From Kappaphycus alvarezii (Eukaryota; Rhodophyta; Florideophyceae; Gigartinales; Solieriaceae): DNA of 64,000 nucleotides. The position numbers were made by a program, and so were the translations under genes. The notes below the pieces were generated by a model. The model was given only the letters and a program-made list of their open reading frames with translations, was not told the DNA's origin and ran no database searches. Each line of letters begins with the position of its first letter. The first letter of the stretch is position 1. The stretch is from contig NADL03000866.1 of assembly GCA_002205965.3 (NCBI GenBank), forward strand, positions 310,001 through 374,000, written 5' to 3'. Positions 33,646 through 44,735 of the stretch are shown here, piece by piece.

Positions 33646-33734
33646 GATTACCGAAAAGAAATCCCCCCGAAGTGTTCCTTACTACTGCTCAACTCGAATA
33701 CCTCGGGTGCAACCCCCTCCACAAGAGTACCAAA

Positions 33735-34453
33735 TGATAGGGGTAAATCGGCGGGGAGGAGATCCTCAGAACCAATTACCCTGAGAAGGAGGTGTTGCGA
33801 GCGACAAAAGTGCTGCCGTGGTATTGTTGAACGAATAAAAGGGAGTGTATATAGAAGAGAGTTGAGGAAGCTACGAGCAAGTATAAAAGGGGCAGGGTCT
33901 ACCACTGACGCTCTGCGACCAGCGTAAGAAAAAGTTTTCTTGGGTCTGAAGTTGACTCTCAACTTCCTACTACTCGGGACTTGGCTTGAAGTTGTCTGCC
34001 AACTTGCTTCACCTCCACTAAAGGAAGCAGTTTACTCGGCTTATATAGACTTTTGGCTACCCCAAAAGTCTCCAACAAACATACTAATAACCATAAAATG
34101 TATTCACGGTAATCGTGTGAACCAGAGAGACTATTAGAAGATATTTCCTCAAGGTAAATATCTAGGTGCCATACCCATGCCAGCCACCCATCGGCCAGGG
34201 GTGGGAATTGATGTGGCCATTATATAGACCTTTCAGAGCTACTTGTAGTATCACCCACAACCTGGAACTGTACTGACATCTACTATGACAGCGTGTCCTA
34301 AAATGAAAAAATCAGCCGACGAATTTGCCACACTCACCCAAATTAAAAATATCTTGCAAATTCAAAAACTGTAAAAATATCTTCCCAATTCCGATACTGT
34401 ATACAATCATGGTCCTCATCTAGATTTTTTCGTGTGCGAATTTGCGCACATCA
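33735..34453 (-). repeat. G2 5' LTR
   Basis: 719 bp, TG...CA. TATATAAG lies at 34040-34047. It is followed at 33734 by TT and then the putative primer-binding site TGGTACTCTTGTGGAGG. Confidence 0.95.
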
Positions 34454-36233
34454 CATGTCATGTGATACACTGAAATCGTCGAAAGACGTAAATCTTTATT
34501 TGTCCTGCAATATCGCACAGAGGCGAGCGGAGGGTATTCATAAATTAACTACAGATGCGGGCGGCGGGTAGAAAACTGTCGCGCCTGCATTATTTGGAGA
34601 CTAAATGCAAAACGGGTAACGAAGTCGCGGAGCTCCTGTTGAGGGGAGGAACCGCGAAAGGATTCAGCGAAGGAAGCAAGGCGGCGTAAAAAACTCTTGC
34701 CGTCGTCGCCCAAGGCGCCATAGATACCAATCCCGACGGAGGAGAGAAAGATATCTTTTTGGTTGCAGTAAGTGCCGTAATAAGGATGGTTCTCGCGCTC
34801 TTCGAGTGTTGTCACAGCGCCTGTAGTAACCGTAATTGGCAAAATATGGCGGCGTGCGGAGGGGTATGAAACAGTTATATCGACGGCGATATCGTTACTG
34901 AGGATGCAGCGGGCATGTCAATGTCTATTCCTAGCGCGGGGGACTGCGAATGCCCGGATGAGTTGGGAATCTGGTAGAGGAGCGGATTCTCGACGAGGGC
35001 GACGATCCCAGCTTCCTTGCAATAGCGGGCAAGAACGTTGCGGAATCTTAAGTTAAATGCCGGTGATATCGTTGTTTTTACTGAAGCGGCAGACTATCAA
35101 CATTCTTATACTACTTCGCGATACTAGCGAATATTGTGGAATCGAAACGGGGTTAAATGTTGGACCAATAACGTAGCCGAGGATTAAATCGACGTCCCAG
35201 AGGGCTGGCGAATTTCGCATTTGGGATAGTGACTTACTGTATTTGTGGTCATCACAAAATCGATTATGGGATAGTGACCTACTGTAATTGTAGTCATCAC
35301 CAAATCGCATTTGGGATGGTGACTTACTGTATTTGTAGTCACCACAACACGGAGGATGTAATGACGACGAGTCATTCCCCCTTCCTATTTGCAGGTCAAC
35401 GCGTGTTGACCGCTTGGATTTAAGACGGGTGCGATGTCGTCCGAGCGGCAGTATCAGACTGGACGGCGAGTAGATCCAGGGAATAGCGCGATGCCGAGAC
35501 GTAGAGCCAGAGCGAATTTACGCGTAGAAGAGGACATTTACGTACTGCGGTGGGGGTGAGGAAGCGAAGAGAAAACAGATGAGGCGGAAGATGTGCGCAC
35601 GGAGAGGAGCCGTGCTCAGTCGTGGGCTGCCGCGGACGAGAACAAGCTATCAGACTTCAATAGCATGAGTTCATTTGTGACTTAAGACTGGAGCCTTTCG
35701 CCGGGTACCGGCGATAAACAACGCTCGAAAAGAGCCGTAGCTGTAAGCGACGAAGACAGCTGCGGGTGGCGGGAGGAAAAGAGCGAGATGGCCGACCGAG
35801 GGATCTCTTCCAAGTGGAGGTCCTGGGAAAGAGTGAACAAGTCGGAAGTAAGTCCAAAAGAATCGATTGCAGATGCTGCGTAAGCAGCCTCGGCAATTTC
35901 TGAAGATTGCAGGAGCTCTAGACCGCCCATGGAGGAGGGGGGCTTGGAGCCAGCCTCGCCCTGCGCAAGGCAGCTGCAATTGGTGGAACGCTTCCCTCTG
36001 CTTCTGATCGAAGCTATCGCTGAGTAATGCAGATTGAGTGGAGGGAAGCGTAAGTAGCAAGTGCATGAACTTGGAGGCGTTCGCGCAGAAGCAGTGTAAG
36101 TGGAAAGCCAATTGAGCATCATCCAAGTCTCGAAGGGATTGGAAGATGCGGTCGACTGCGTTTTGGCGGCCTGGAAATAATTGGGAAACAAAAGGGTCCG
36201 AGCCAATCGGGGATCCCAGCACGATGAAACCAA
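34454..36233 (-). pseudogene. LINE B, C-terminal part (thumb, zinc finger, RLE nuclease)
   Basis: Minus-strand RLE-LINE remnant. 35671-36233 encodes LGSPIGSDPF and the helical RT thumb (QLAFHLHCFCANASKFMHLL). At about 35350-35400 a zinc-finger half reads GQHALTCK, then after a TAG EGGMTRRHYIL. Near 34960-35045 RNVLARYCKEAGIVALVENPLL matches the start of the RLE domain. 34549-34842 covers its end (DITVSYPS just upstream; YYGTYCNQKDIFLSSVG; YGALGDDGKSFLRRL). The usual catalytic Lys before the KY motif reads EERENHPYYG here. An insert with 45-bp repeats splits the zinc finger from the nuclease. Confidence 0.7.
35213..35350 (-). repeat. 45-bp tandem repeat, about 3 units
   Basis: GGGATAGTGACTTACTGTAT recurs with a 45-bp period (35223, 35268, 35313). 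The period is a multiple of three, and the minus strand reads an uninterrupted 15-residue repeat of the type VxTTNTVSHxPKCDL. It lies inside LINE B between the RHYIL of the zinc finger and the RNVLARYC of the nuclease. Confidence 0.75.
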
Positions 36234-36700
36234 CTAGCTTTATACCAATATGCTAATAATACCATGATCAATTTAATTGTCAAGAGTTACAAGCTCATAA
36301 ACGTAGCCTGCTTGTGGACTGCGCTATATCAACTACTTTTTCGTTTCCTGTAAATTCTCAGTTGTCCGTACTGCATACACCGGGGATAGCCAACCCGCAC
36401 CTTTCAAATATTAAAGAACCAAATCTATAGATAAAAAGATCTGTTGATCCCGTTGTATGGTTTTGATACAAGTTCATAGGACTCAATAACTTCTATTCAA
36501 TCCTTGTAACCCACCTCGGTTACCCCTGGTAATATTGATGCTGTCGCTATGAAACGTGGGCTTCCAGTTACCATTTCATTATTTTTTAGTGAATATGGGG
36601 GGATAATTCACTGTGGTAGATATTTGGGTTGGTACCCAGTAAATTTGTACCGGAGCGTAGATAGAGTATCATGGCCAAGAAGCCAATTGCGAAACCGTGC
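36234..36700. other. AT-rich gap, nothing recognised
   Basis: No coding signal, repeat or element end was seen between the LINE B thumb fragment and the next LINE fragment. Confidence 0.5.
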
Positions 36701-36706
36701 AATGCG

Positions 36707-36960
36707 TCAAAAACTGTAGATGGCACTCCAATCTACCAGAAAGTGGAAGGGAGCCCATCCAGCAAACAAATGGTATTGGACTTTACTGTCAATGCGGAGT
36801 AAAAGAATGCGTATAACCTTAGAAAATCGTTCCATTGCGCGAGTGCCAACAGTTCTCGCGATTTCCTTGTCGACGTAGAACGCCACCGGATGCCATCCTC
36901 CAATCGTTGAGATGGGAGCAGGAACCGTTCCGTTTTTCCCACGTACCCCAGCAAGGAACC
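36707..36960 (-). pseudogene. LINE 3'-end fragment (RLE C-terminus)
   Basis: The minus-strand frame reads VPAPISTIGGWHPVAFYV and then RTVGTRAMERFSKVIRILLLR. The STIGGWHP motif is also found in the fragment at 41405-41623 and is typical of the last segment of RLE-LINE proteins after the nuclease. It ends where a variant LTR begins (36961). Confidence 0.5.
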
Positions 36961-38284
36961 TGATGTGCGCAAAAATTTGCACACGAGAAAAAAAATCTAA
37001 AAGAGGACCAAATTCGGATAGAGTATCAAAATTTGCAAGAGATTTTCAATTTGGATGAGTGTGGCAAATTCATGGGTTGCGTTTTTATTTTAAGACACAG
37101 TTTCATTAACAGATGTCATTAAACGTCCAATGTCGTCATACTTTTCGAAGAAGTCGCAGAATTTAAAGTTTGAAATTGACGTCGTTGAGGCAACCCCCCG
37201 CCATCAACTATCCTATCGGCTCACCCCTTCTTTTGGCCCTTAACATGACCAACCTTCGCCGTTCCCTCACCACCACCAAGTCACCCCGACGCTGTCGTCC
37301 ACTCAACACTCTGCTCCTGATGGCAAATGGTCCAACTGACTACGATGAATATTGTAGAAGGTTGGACTGGGAACGCGTTCGGGAGTGAGTCCGCCGTAAT
37401 TGCTTCGAGCAGGCAGAAGTGGCGGAAGAGGAGGAGGAAGAGGAGGAAGAGGAGGAGCAAGCGATGGATGAAGAGGAGGATTGGGTTGATCTGTAGGAGC
37501 CACTAGTGTACAACGGTGGGGAGGCTCCCATGGAGAACGAAGGGGATACTGAGGAGTAATTGCGATCTCTGACTCTTCTGACGAAGATAAAGAGAGGAGT
37601 GAGTAGGAGGAGGAGTAGGATGAGGGGAAGGGACATGAAAAGTACTGGATTAGTGGGTAAGGGGCGGGAAAATATGGACAAGGTGGTCTCGACTCTGCCA
37701 CCGGATATGGGAATCTGAAGTGGTCTAGATATTTCCCAGGAAGCAACGCAGAATTCTAAGCCGATCGCGGATATTTGTAGGTACTGCTTGGGTGGAATGG
37801 ATATTTTGGGGCAATTATTTGGCTCTGATGTAGAGGAAGGAAGATATTTAGGAGGAATCTAAATATTTATCCTGATGGTATCTTTCTGTTAGTCATTCTC
37901 GTCCACACGATTCCATTGATGCATTTTATGGTTCTTAGTGTTTTTCTTTGAGACTTTGAGGTTAGCCAAAAAGTCTATATAAGCTAAGTAAACTGCTTCC
38001 TCTTGTGAAGTTCAAGCAAGTTGGGGGATAACGTAAGTCAAGTCCAAGTAATAGGAGGTTGAGAGTCAACTTCAGACCCAAGAATATTTTTCCTACGCTG
38101 GTCACAGAGCATCACTGGTACACCATGCCTCTTCCATACTTGCTTGTAGCCCTTGCAACTGTCTTTCTTTTCCACTCCTTTTTGTTCGTTCTATACCTCG
38201 GTAGCACTTTTGTCGTTTGCAACACCTCCTCCTTGGGGTATTTGTTTCTGTATATCTCTTCTCTCGACGATTTACCCCTATCTT
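36961..38284 (+). mobile_element. Variant G-type solo LTR with enlarged centre
   Basis: The first about 200 bp (TGATGTGCGCAAAAATTTGC, GAGGACCA, GAGTGTGGCAAATTCAT) and the last about 370 bp (CACACGATTCCATTGATGCA, GTCTATATAAGC, CTCTCGACGATTTACCCCTATC) are diverged matches to the G LTR in plus orientation. The middle, about 37160-37870, has no counterpart in G1-G4 and carries a small ORF. No internal element sequence adjoins, so it is a solo LTR of a related subfamily. Flanking target duplications could not be confirmed. Confidence 0.7.
37248..37562 (+). pseudogene. LTR-embedded small ORF (GPTD protein), two in-frame stops
   Basis: ATG at 37248 opens 46 codons (MTNLRRSLTTTKSPRR...) to a TGA at about 37387. 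Beyond it the same frame continues into a strongly acidic stretch (QAEVAEEEEEE..., DEEEDWVDL), a TAG, and a second acidic end before TAA. The motif NGPTDYDEYCRR matches YGPTDANDYIRR in the ORF at 40358-40546, and the start (MTxxRxS) is also shared. It therefore looks like an ancestral protein of about 105 residues with a basic N-terminus and acidic C-terminus. The function is unknown. Confidence 0.5.
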
Positions 38285-40013
38285 AAGCCTTATTTATTTC
38301 CAATGATTCTCTGCGTTGGGTGCGTTGAGGCTTGTGAGTTGTTGAAAGCCCTGGCTCTTGCGTGGGCGGGAGCGAGAGGGTTGACAAATGTGAAAATAAT
38401 CCGTGCCACCGACGGCTCCTCCGCCCTTATATCCGGCCTTGTCCTGTTTTGGTAGTGTAAACGAGGTTCTACCAACGGACTTCGGGCGGCTCTTGCAAGA
38501 TCGTTCCCCAGTAATGTCACCTGGTTGTTGTGGCTATTATTCCGCTGCTCGTAGTCAAAGCGAAAATATAGCAAGTGGTCCGCGTACATATCTAGCATTT
38601 AAGGACACCCTCCCTTTGTGCAAGGGGTACCTGGGGCGGAAAGGGGTTTGGCAAAGGTACTGGAACCACACGGAGAAGTATTTGCTCTTGATGCGCGTTC
38701 TCAATCTAGAGCAAGGTGCACGGTAGGCCAAGCATTTAGCACTGGGGAAGGACATGCTAACGCGGAAGGCGCGTTTGCGGATGTTTTCGAGCGTCAAGAC
38801 CTCTTCATAATATTCCAGCTACCGTTTTAATCTGACGAACTAGCTTATTGCTTAAAGTTACGGTCTCAATCGTACTCTTGTAGTTGCATGGAGCCTATGC
38901 AAGCATTTGATACGTTTAATGTTGGCGCGATCACGTTCTTGTCAGAAGACGTTAAGGCGTGTAATTTCAGACATATCTCAACCGTAGCTTTCTATTGGTT
39001 CAAGTAATCGAATAAACTTGTGTCACTAGCTTATAGTCAACATCATGTTGCGTGGAGGCTCACCGTGTCTGTGGAACCAATGTAAGTCCCAAGTTGGAGA
39101 CGCGGCGAGTGCTTGTTTATATCCAACTTTACGGTACTTAAGTAACAACATAAGTTCTACAATCGCTAAAAATTTAGACAGCGTTCAACACAAAAAAGGG
39201 CTCCCACTGCTCCACTACGTTCTACCTTTGTTCCCACTGCTCCAGTTTGATCCACCATCCTCGCAAGCTTCACAACCTCCCATCCTTCCTAGCCACTGCC
39301 ACATTTTGCTATCACCATTGTCCTACCCAAGCGAAAATTGATTTGGTTTTTTATTTTTTGAAAAGTGCGGCTCGGGTATCCCCGCTGCATGATAGACATG
39401 CTCAGGATAATAGGTAAAGTCAGTCATGTGCTTAATTGGCTGGCTAGAAGCCTGTCACCAAGCAGGATGCAATTGATATCACTGCTGCTGCCACATGTCT
39501 CTGCGTTAAAACCGCTCGAACCTTCCCGTATGTCTCCTTTGCCCTAACAGCAAAGTTCCACTCCAGAGCACAAAAGTACCGGTCATTCTCCTTCTACGAC
39601 ATGCCCGTTGATGGTGACTTCCAACGCCGCCTGCTCGTATAATTTGCTACCATTTACATTTTAGCCGGTAGAAAGGCGGAATCGGTGGGTGTTTAACTCT
39701 CGGAAGATACATCCGATCTATCCATAGTTTTCCAGACAACCACAATCGACTCAAAAAGGGTAAACTGACACAGTAGTGGGGAAGGAACTACGCTCCCTAA
39801 AAAAGCTACCTTCAGGCTAGCCATCAAGCAGGCCGCATTGGACATGACGGCTCCTGCAGCGGCGTTTGCATTAAAACCCCCAGAACACTTCCGTTCGGCT
39901 CCAATGCCCTTACAGCCTTGTTCCTTGCCACGTAAAAATGCTTCGTTACTCGCATTGAAGATAATGAATCATGTTTAGAACGCAAGGTCATCGGAATACC
40001 AACCTTCGCACCA
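38285..40013. other. Gap between variant LTRs, no supportable gene
   Basis: About 1.7 kb. Minus-strand frames at 38290-38598 and 38555-38797 are open but short and unrecognised (one contains LTLENIRKRAFRVSMSF). No repeat ends or RNA genes were seen. Confidence 0.4.
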
Positions 40014-40550
40014 TGATAGGGATAAATCGGCAGAGGAAGAGATTCTCAGAACCAATTACCCCAAAAGGAGGTGTTGCAAGCGACAAAAGTGCTACCGTGG
40101 TGTAGTTGAACGAAAAAAAAGGAGTGGATAGGGAAGACAGTTGAATGGGCTGCAAGCAAGTATGGAAGGGGCAGGGTCCTACCACCTATGCTTAGTGACT
40201 AGCGCAAATGAATGCTTCTTGGGTCTGAAATTGACTCTCAACATCCTAACTATTTGGGATTGGGCTTGAAGTTGTCTGCAAACTTGCTTGATCTCTCCAC
40301 GAGGAAGCAGTTTACTCAGCTTGTATAGAATTTTGGCTACCCCTAACTTTCTCAGTCTCATCCCCACTTACCTCCCTCGCCTTTTCTTCTAAGAAGAGGC
40401 GGCGAACTAACTCGATGATTTTTTTTAGCTTGCCGCCGGATGTAGTCGTTGGCATCGGTTGGCCCGTAGGTGGCGAGACGGAGGCTATTGATGGAACGGG
40501 AACGGCAGTTTTTGGAGACAGGGACAGAGTGGCGATTTGATGTCATATTT
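40014..40550 (-). mobile_element. Variant G-type LTR fragment (minus orientation) with GPTD ORF
   Basis: 40014-40355 matches the R/U5-side part of the G LTR (TGATAGGGATAAATCGG to TTGTATAGAATTTTGGC). In place of the rest of the LTR it is followed, in LTR sense upstream, by a small ORF at 40358-40546, the same arrangement as the solo LTR at 36961-38284. The far end of the LTR is not visible. Confidence 0.6.
40358..40546 (-). CDS. GPTD small ORF, second copy, intact over 62 codons
   Basis: ATG at 40544-40546, stop at 40358. The protein is basic throughout (MTSNRHSVPVSKNCRSRS..., ending RRKGEGGKWG). Residues 26-38 carry YGPTDANDYIRR, shared with the ORF at 37248. The acidic tail of the other copy is absent because LTR sequence follows directly. 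A TATTTAAA lies about 90 bp upstream (40635-40643). Similarity between two diverged copies suggests a real protein, but no family is recognised. Confidence 0.45.
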   Translation of the reverse strand: MTSNRHSVPVSKNCRSRSINSLRLATYGPTDANDYIRRQAKKNHRVSSPPLLRRKGEGGKWG

Positions 40551-40634
40551 CTGGAGAAGGAGTGAGCAGGGTGTGTAGGGGGAAGAAGTGCTGAGCAAAA
40601 TGATCGGGAACGTTTAAAACTCGGAATGAAGGGG

Positions 40635-40643
40635 TTTAAATAG
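40635..40643 (-). promoter_or_regulatory. TATA-like box upstream of the GPTD ORF
   Basis: Minus-strand TATTTAAAC about 90 bp upstream of the ATG at 40546. It is a core-promoter candidate by sequence and position only. Confidence 0.3.
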
Positions 40644-41404
40644 GCTCCCGGGGCAGGTGCTATAGATTAGAAATAGGTAAAATAAATCTGCAAGGGATTT
40701 TTGTAGTAGTGCATTTGCGCTCTTTTTCTCAAAAACGAATTTGGAGGAGGAAGTAAGCAAAAAGAGAAAAAGAACTTGATTCGGGATCGATTCAGAGGGG
40801 TAGATACAGTATAAAAATATCTAAATAAAATGGAAGTAAATTTGGAGAGGACGGCGGTAATGATAAGCGAGGCTCAGGGAGGACGAGGAAGGACCGGAAC
40901 TAAGAAATTTGGACAAGAGAGGTAGTAGAGTATATAGGCTTTTAGATGACGGCGGCAAAAAATTCTGCGCCTAACAGGGACCACTTGGGCTCTATGAGCA
41001 GTATATCACCCCTTTTAATGAGACTAACCGGCATTTCTTGATGAGGTGTTGTCTCTTTGCCACTTAGTTAAAACAGCTCGGACAAGTTCTTCTCGTTTGC
41101 TCGTTGTACGAACTTAAATCCTGGGGGAACTTGAGAGGTTCTTATTAATTGAAAAATAGGTTTCCTGTGTTCCAAAGGGGTAAAGTTTGGGTGTTTCACT
41201 CTTACAAGTTAGATTGATCTATAACAAAGCTTTCAAGCAATATGAAACGAGTGATTACGGAGACAATCGTAATCGACTTTTCCTCGAAATTGCATCAACT
41301 AGTTGGTGGTCAGCATGTGAAATAGGGAAGCGGTGTTTAAACCATTCAAGATCGCTAGAAAGCTGGCTCGAGGCCAGTTAGGAAGCAAGCCCCATTATAA
41401 CATG

Positions 41405-41660
41405 TCAAGAGCAGCAGCATACCTCTGCATGAATATTCGACGTATAATTTAATGCCTGTGACCGCAATGCTCTCGCCAATTCGATTATGACGGCGTATTT
41501 ATCAGGATGCCGACCTTGGAGAGTAGATATGGGCACCGCGACGGGTTTGCCTCGAGAAGAAGAAACAATGAAGGGTTTGTACCTTCTGCGCCCCCCTGAA
41601 CTCCCTGACCGCGGGGCTGGCACTTCGGGCCGCGCTCAGGGAGTTCAGCGGGTTGACCGC
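41405..41660 (-). pseudogene. LINE 3'-end fragment (RLE C-terminus)
   Basis: The minus-strand frame encodes RGKPVAVPISTLQGRHPDKY and IELARALRSQAL, matching the fragment at 36707-36960 (VPAPISTIGGWHP, EIARTVGTRAM). It is a short, 5'-truncated remnant. Flanking sequence 40960-41404 and 41661-42139 shows nothing recognisable. Confidence 0.5.
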
Positions 41661-42139
41661 TTTAAATCCTGTCATTTTTCAGCTTCGAGTTCTAAATCCC
41701 TTTTGCTATTGAAACACCTCGCCGTTGAAATTGATACTTCACCATTGCAGAATGTTATTTAGTGTTACCCAGTGACGACTTGTCCCTAACATTCATATCT
41801 TATATTCAAAATTTATTTATTCAAGCCTCTTGATTTAGACTAAAATCGCACTCCAGCACCGTGGATACAACTGACCAAGTCTTCTATACATTACATTCAA
41901 ATGACCCAAAAATTTCCCTCCATTGCAGGATGAAAGTGAAATAGTTGTTTATGGATCCCGAAGACCACATTAGAAGGGGAAACTATTAGGAGTTTACTGT
42001 CAGTAAGCCGTTACTAACAATTTGACGAGAGTGTCAAAGCGATTCAACTGGATATCTGAGTGCCAAAATAGACTCCCGCTAATTTCTTGTGAAAGACCAA
42101 CCCAATTGATTGGGTATCTGCCAGCATATCTCTATGGTG

Positions 42140-42261
42140 GTAAATCTTTATGGGTTGTACAATGTCTCACTGAAGCGTGCGGATGGTATTCATAAATTAA
42201 CTACAGATGCGGGCGGCGGGTAGAAAACTGTCGCGCCTGAATTATTTGGAGACTAAATGCA
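42140..42261 (-). mobile_element. LINE C tail, 3' part (left of copia)
   Basis: It matches 34490-34605 of LINE B, including TATTCATAAATTAACTACAG and the final codons (ARQFSTRRPHL region). The match is cut at ATGCA (42257-42261), the copia target site, and resumes at 54787. Together the two pieces form a LINE tail of about 260 bp. Confidence 0.8.
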
Positions 42262-42570
42262 TAATAAGAGGTAGAAGTTTTGTTCATGTAGTTGTCTGTC
42301 TTCCTTTACTGTGAATTCGTGATTCTCAAGAGCTAAATACTGTAGCATTTGCAATACTCTCTCTCTCCTGTTCATCATATTCCATGCACTCTCCAAAATG
42401 CATGTGCTAGATGCACTCTCCAAAATGCAGTTTGCTCTCCTGATTACGATTCATTCAGCAGTAAATCATCAGGCTGTATTTCTTCAAATCTTGAATCAAA
42501 CGAAGTCAAAGGAGGTTAACTGTCAAAGGTTAATACAGTGTAAAGTCATGACGGAGGTCACATTTCGACA
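42262..42570 (-). repeat. Copia 3' LTR
   Basis: 309 bp. In element sense it starts TGTCGAAATGTGACC and ends CTTATTA. It is preceded by a purine tract (GAGGGGCG). Confidence 0.9.
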
Positions 42571-42599
42571 CGCCCCTCGAGTTGATGTCCACAATGTTG

Positions 42600-43309
42600 A
42601 TTAAATCTCGATGGTGGCTAGTCAGCTCGGATGGTAAGGCTCTGGTGAGGGAATCTGTTTGTTGTTGTGGGACAAAATGTAAACCACATCACACTCCTTA
42701 GCCTCAACAGCCTCGGAACATGAAAGTACTTGATAGCAATATGCTTCACATGGCGAAGACCTGGGACTTTTGTGGTCCAGTTAATGGCCCATTGTTATCC
42801 TGAATACCTTTGTGAACTTTCCATCCGCGAGTCCCAGTTCTTTAAGCACTCCTCGAGTCCATGATACGTCTCGAATACTTGATGAAAATGCTACAAAGTC
42901 AGCTTCTGCCGTAAAGAGCGCAATAATGGACTGTTCCTTTGATGTACACAGTATCGATACATCATTTAAAGTAACTAATGTTTCAGATCTGGACCTTCGC
43001 TGTTCTTAATCGCGGCCCCAGTCAGCATCAGAGTGAATTTCCACTACAGCCTTCTTTGAACCCTTCTTTATAATGATCCCGGCGCCTGTGTTCCAATCAA
43101 GTATCTAATTAGGTACTTCATCGCATTCCAATGTTTCGGTGCAGGGCTTTCATTAAACGTGGCAAGCAATGATACCACAGTAGCTATGTCCAGCTTGCTC
43201 CTCTTTTCCAAGTACAGTAAAGATCCCAATATTGCCCTGTACGGCGTATGTTCCATAGCATCCTTTTCTTTCTGCAGCAGTGGTTTTAGAGCTTCATACA
43301 AGACATTTC
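42600..43309 (-). pseudogene. Copia RNase H
   Basis: 43068-43301 encodes TPYRAILGSLLYLEKRSKLDIATVVSLLATF, the conserved connection motif. RNase H follows in other frames: VEIHSDADWGRD (catalytic Asp) at about 43010-43045, and a C-terminal part with RHVKHIAIKYFHV at about 42700-42790. Frame breaks are frequent near the 3' LTR. Confidence 0.75.
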
Positions 43310-44735
43310 CTATTGGCAGTGGAACTTAGTTGGCTTTTCTGTGCCCATACCAGCCATTTCAATAATCTGATTAGTATATGGGGGGTGAGATAGAAAGAGG
43401 AAGGAATCATGATCTTCAATCCTTACTCCTAAAAAGAAGGATAGCTTTCCAAGGTCAGTGACCTCAAATGTTTTCCTTAGTTCATACTTGACGTATTCAA
43501 TGAGGTGAATAAAGAAGACCCATATCGTCCACGCAACACAGAAGAATAACAACTTTTCCAGTCCTTTTAAGCATAAAGGAACATTCATGCATCCGGAGCT
43601 CCTCAAACCCAATTTCTTTGAGACGAGTTCTGAGCTTTCTATACCAGAGCTTAGGTGCTTGTCGTAGACCATAGAGCTCTTGAGCAAACGGAATATTCTA
43701 CCAACTGTACCTTTGATGCCTGGGATACTTGGCAATCTGATCCTTATTGGCGTGTCTACTGGGAGGTCTGCGTATAGGAACGCCCCCTTGACATCCAACT
43801 GTTGACAAGCCCATCCGAAAGCAGCGGAAAGGAAGAGAAGTAGTCTGACCATCTCCATACATATGACAGGTGCATAAAACTCAGATGATCCACTTCCATC
43901 TATACGCTGTATGTTTCCTCTTGCAACCAATCTTGCTTTGAACCGAGCAGACCACCCCTCTGAGTTGTGTTTTAGCCTGAGAATAAATGCGGAGGGCAAA
44001 GATTTTTTCACCTGATGGAGGGAGTTCTGACTCCAGTTTCCAGGTTTTACTGCTTTTTAGCAGCTCCATTTCTTCCATGATTGCATGTTTACAATAGGTA
44101 CTTTCCTCACTTGAGAGAGGCATCTCGAAGTTTCGGCTCGTCTTGGTGGATATTGATCTTGGCAAGCCGTTTACAGGGCTTTCAGAGGCTGTGGCACGAG
44201 CCCGAACTCCCCCCACTCGCTAATTAGAACTCTCACTGCCGCAAGAGGAATATGTTCTAAAGAATCGTGATACTGGTCTTAAGAATCGTGATTATGGTCG
44301 ATTGACGGGATATTTTTGTCTGACTGCTCGTAGGTATTAGTTATTCATCACTAGTGTGTGTCCCATCTGAATCAAAGTCAGTATGCCACTCTTCTCTCTG
44401 TAGAGAATTGTTTGTGACAGTAGGTACTAGGTCTTTAAGCCTGGTGAAGTTATCCTCATCAAAGGTCACATGCTTTTTCTAATGACATTTGCAGGGTGTC
44501 CCGGGCAAGGATGAAGTAGACGCCACCATTGTCATGTCCGAGCTTAAGACCACTAGCCATGAGTGGTGCAAATTTGTTAGATTTAAACTTCTTTCCGGGA
44601 TCAGTTAAGTAACTGACTCTGCACCCAAAAACGCGCAATGCTTAATTATTGGCGAATTTGTTCCAAATAAAGCCTCATACGGTGATTTTACTGTTTGGGT
44701 GTGCTGGATTGCATTCTTACAATCTACGACATGTT
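43310..44735 (-). pseudogene. Copia reverse transcriptase
   Basis: The integrase-RT linker (about 44220-44730) is poorly conserved. RT begins at 43881-44216 (EEMELLKSSKTWKLESELPP) and continues in 43310-44011: RFKARLVARGN, YAPVICMEMVRLLL, QLDVKGAFLYADL (catalytic Asp). The catalytic box CVDD is at 43524-43535 in a neighbouring frame (VVILLCCVDDMGLLY), with the usual Tyr replaced by Cys. The domain ends with FEVTDLGKLSFFLGVRI. It is an RVT_2-type domain with at least two frameshifts. Confidence 0.85.

Larger units (their letters stand above)
26955..34453 (-). mobile_element. G2: full-length Ty3/gypsy element of the G family, young LTRs
   Basis: 7,499 bp with LTRs 26955-27674 and 33735-34453 and perfect 5-bp target duplications CATGT (26950-26954 and 34454-34458). 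By eye the LTRs differ at about three positions, so insertion is recent. The gene order is as in G1. Despite the young LTRs, gag, protease, RT and integrase are broken by many 1-2 nt indels. The 3' 1.4 kb is almost identical to G3. Confidence 0.95.

Noticed and set aside
33700-33734. A complete tRNA 3' half upstream of the G LTR
   Set aside because: GGTGCAACCCCC resembles a T-arm, but the distance to CCA is two bases too long and the stem does not pair.
35213-35350. CRISPR-like array
   Set aside because: Contiguous 45-bp tandem units without spacers, in a eukaryotic LINE.
37303-37746. Minus-strand Pro/Ser-rich frame of 147 codons
   Set aside because: It is the complement of the acidic GAG/GAA-rich stretch of the LTR ORF; low complexity keeps it open.
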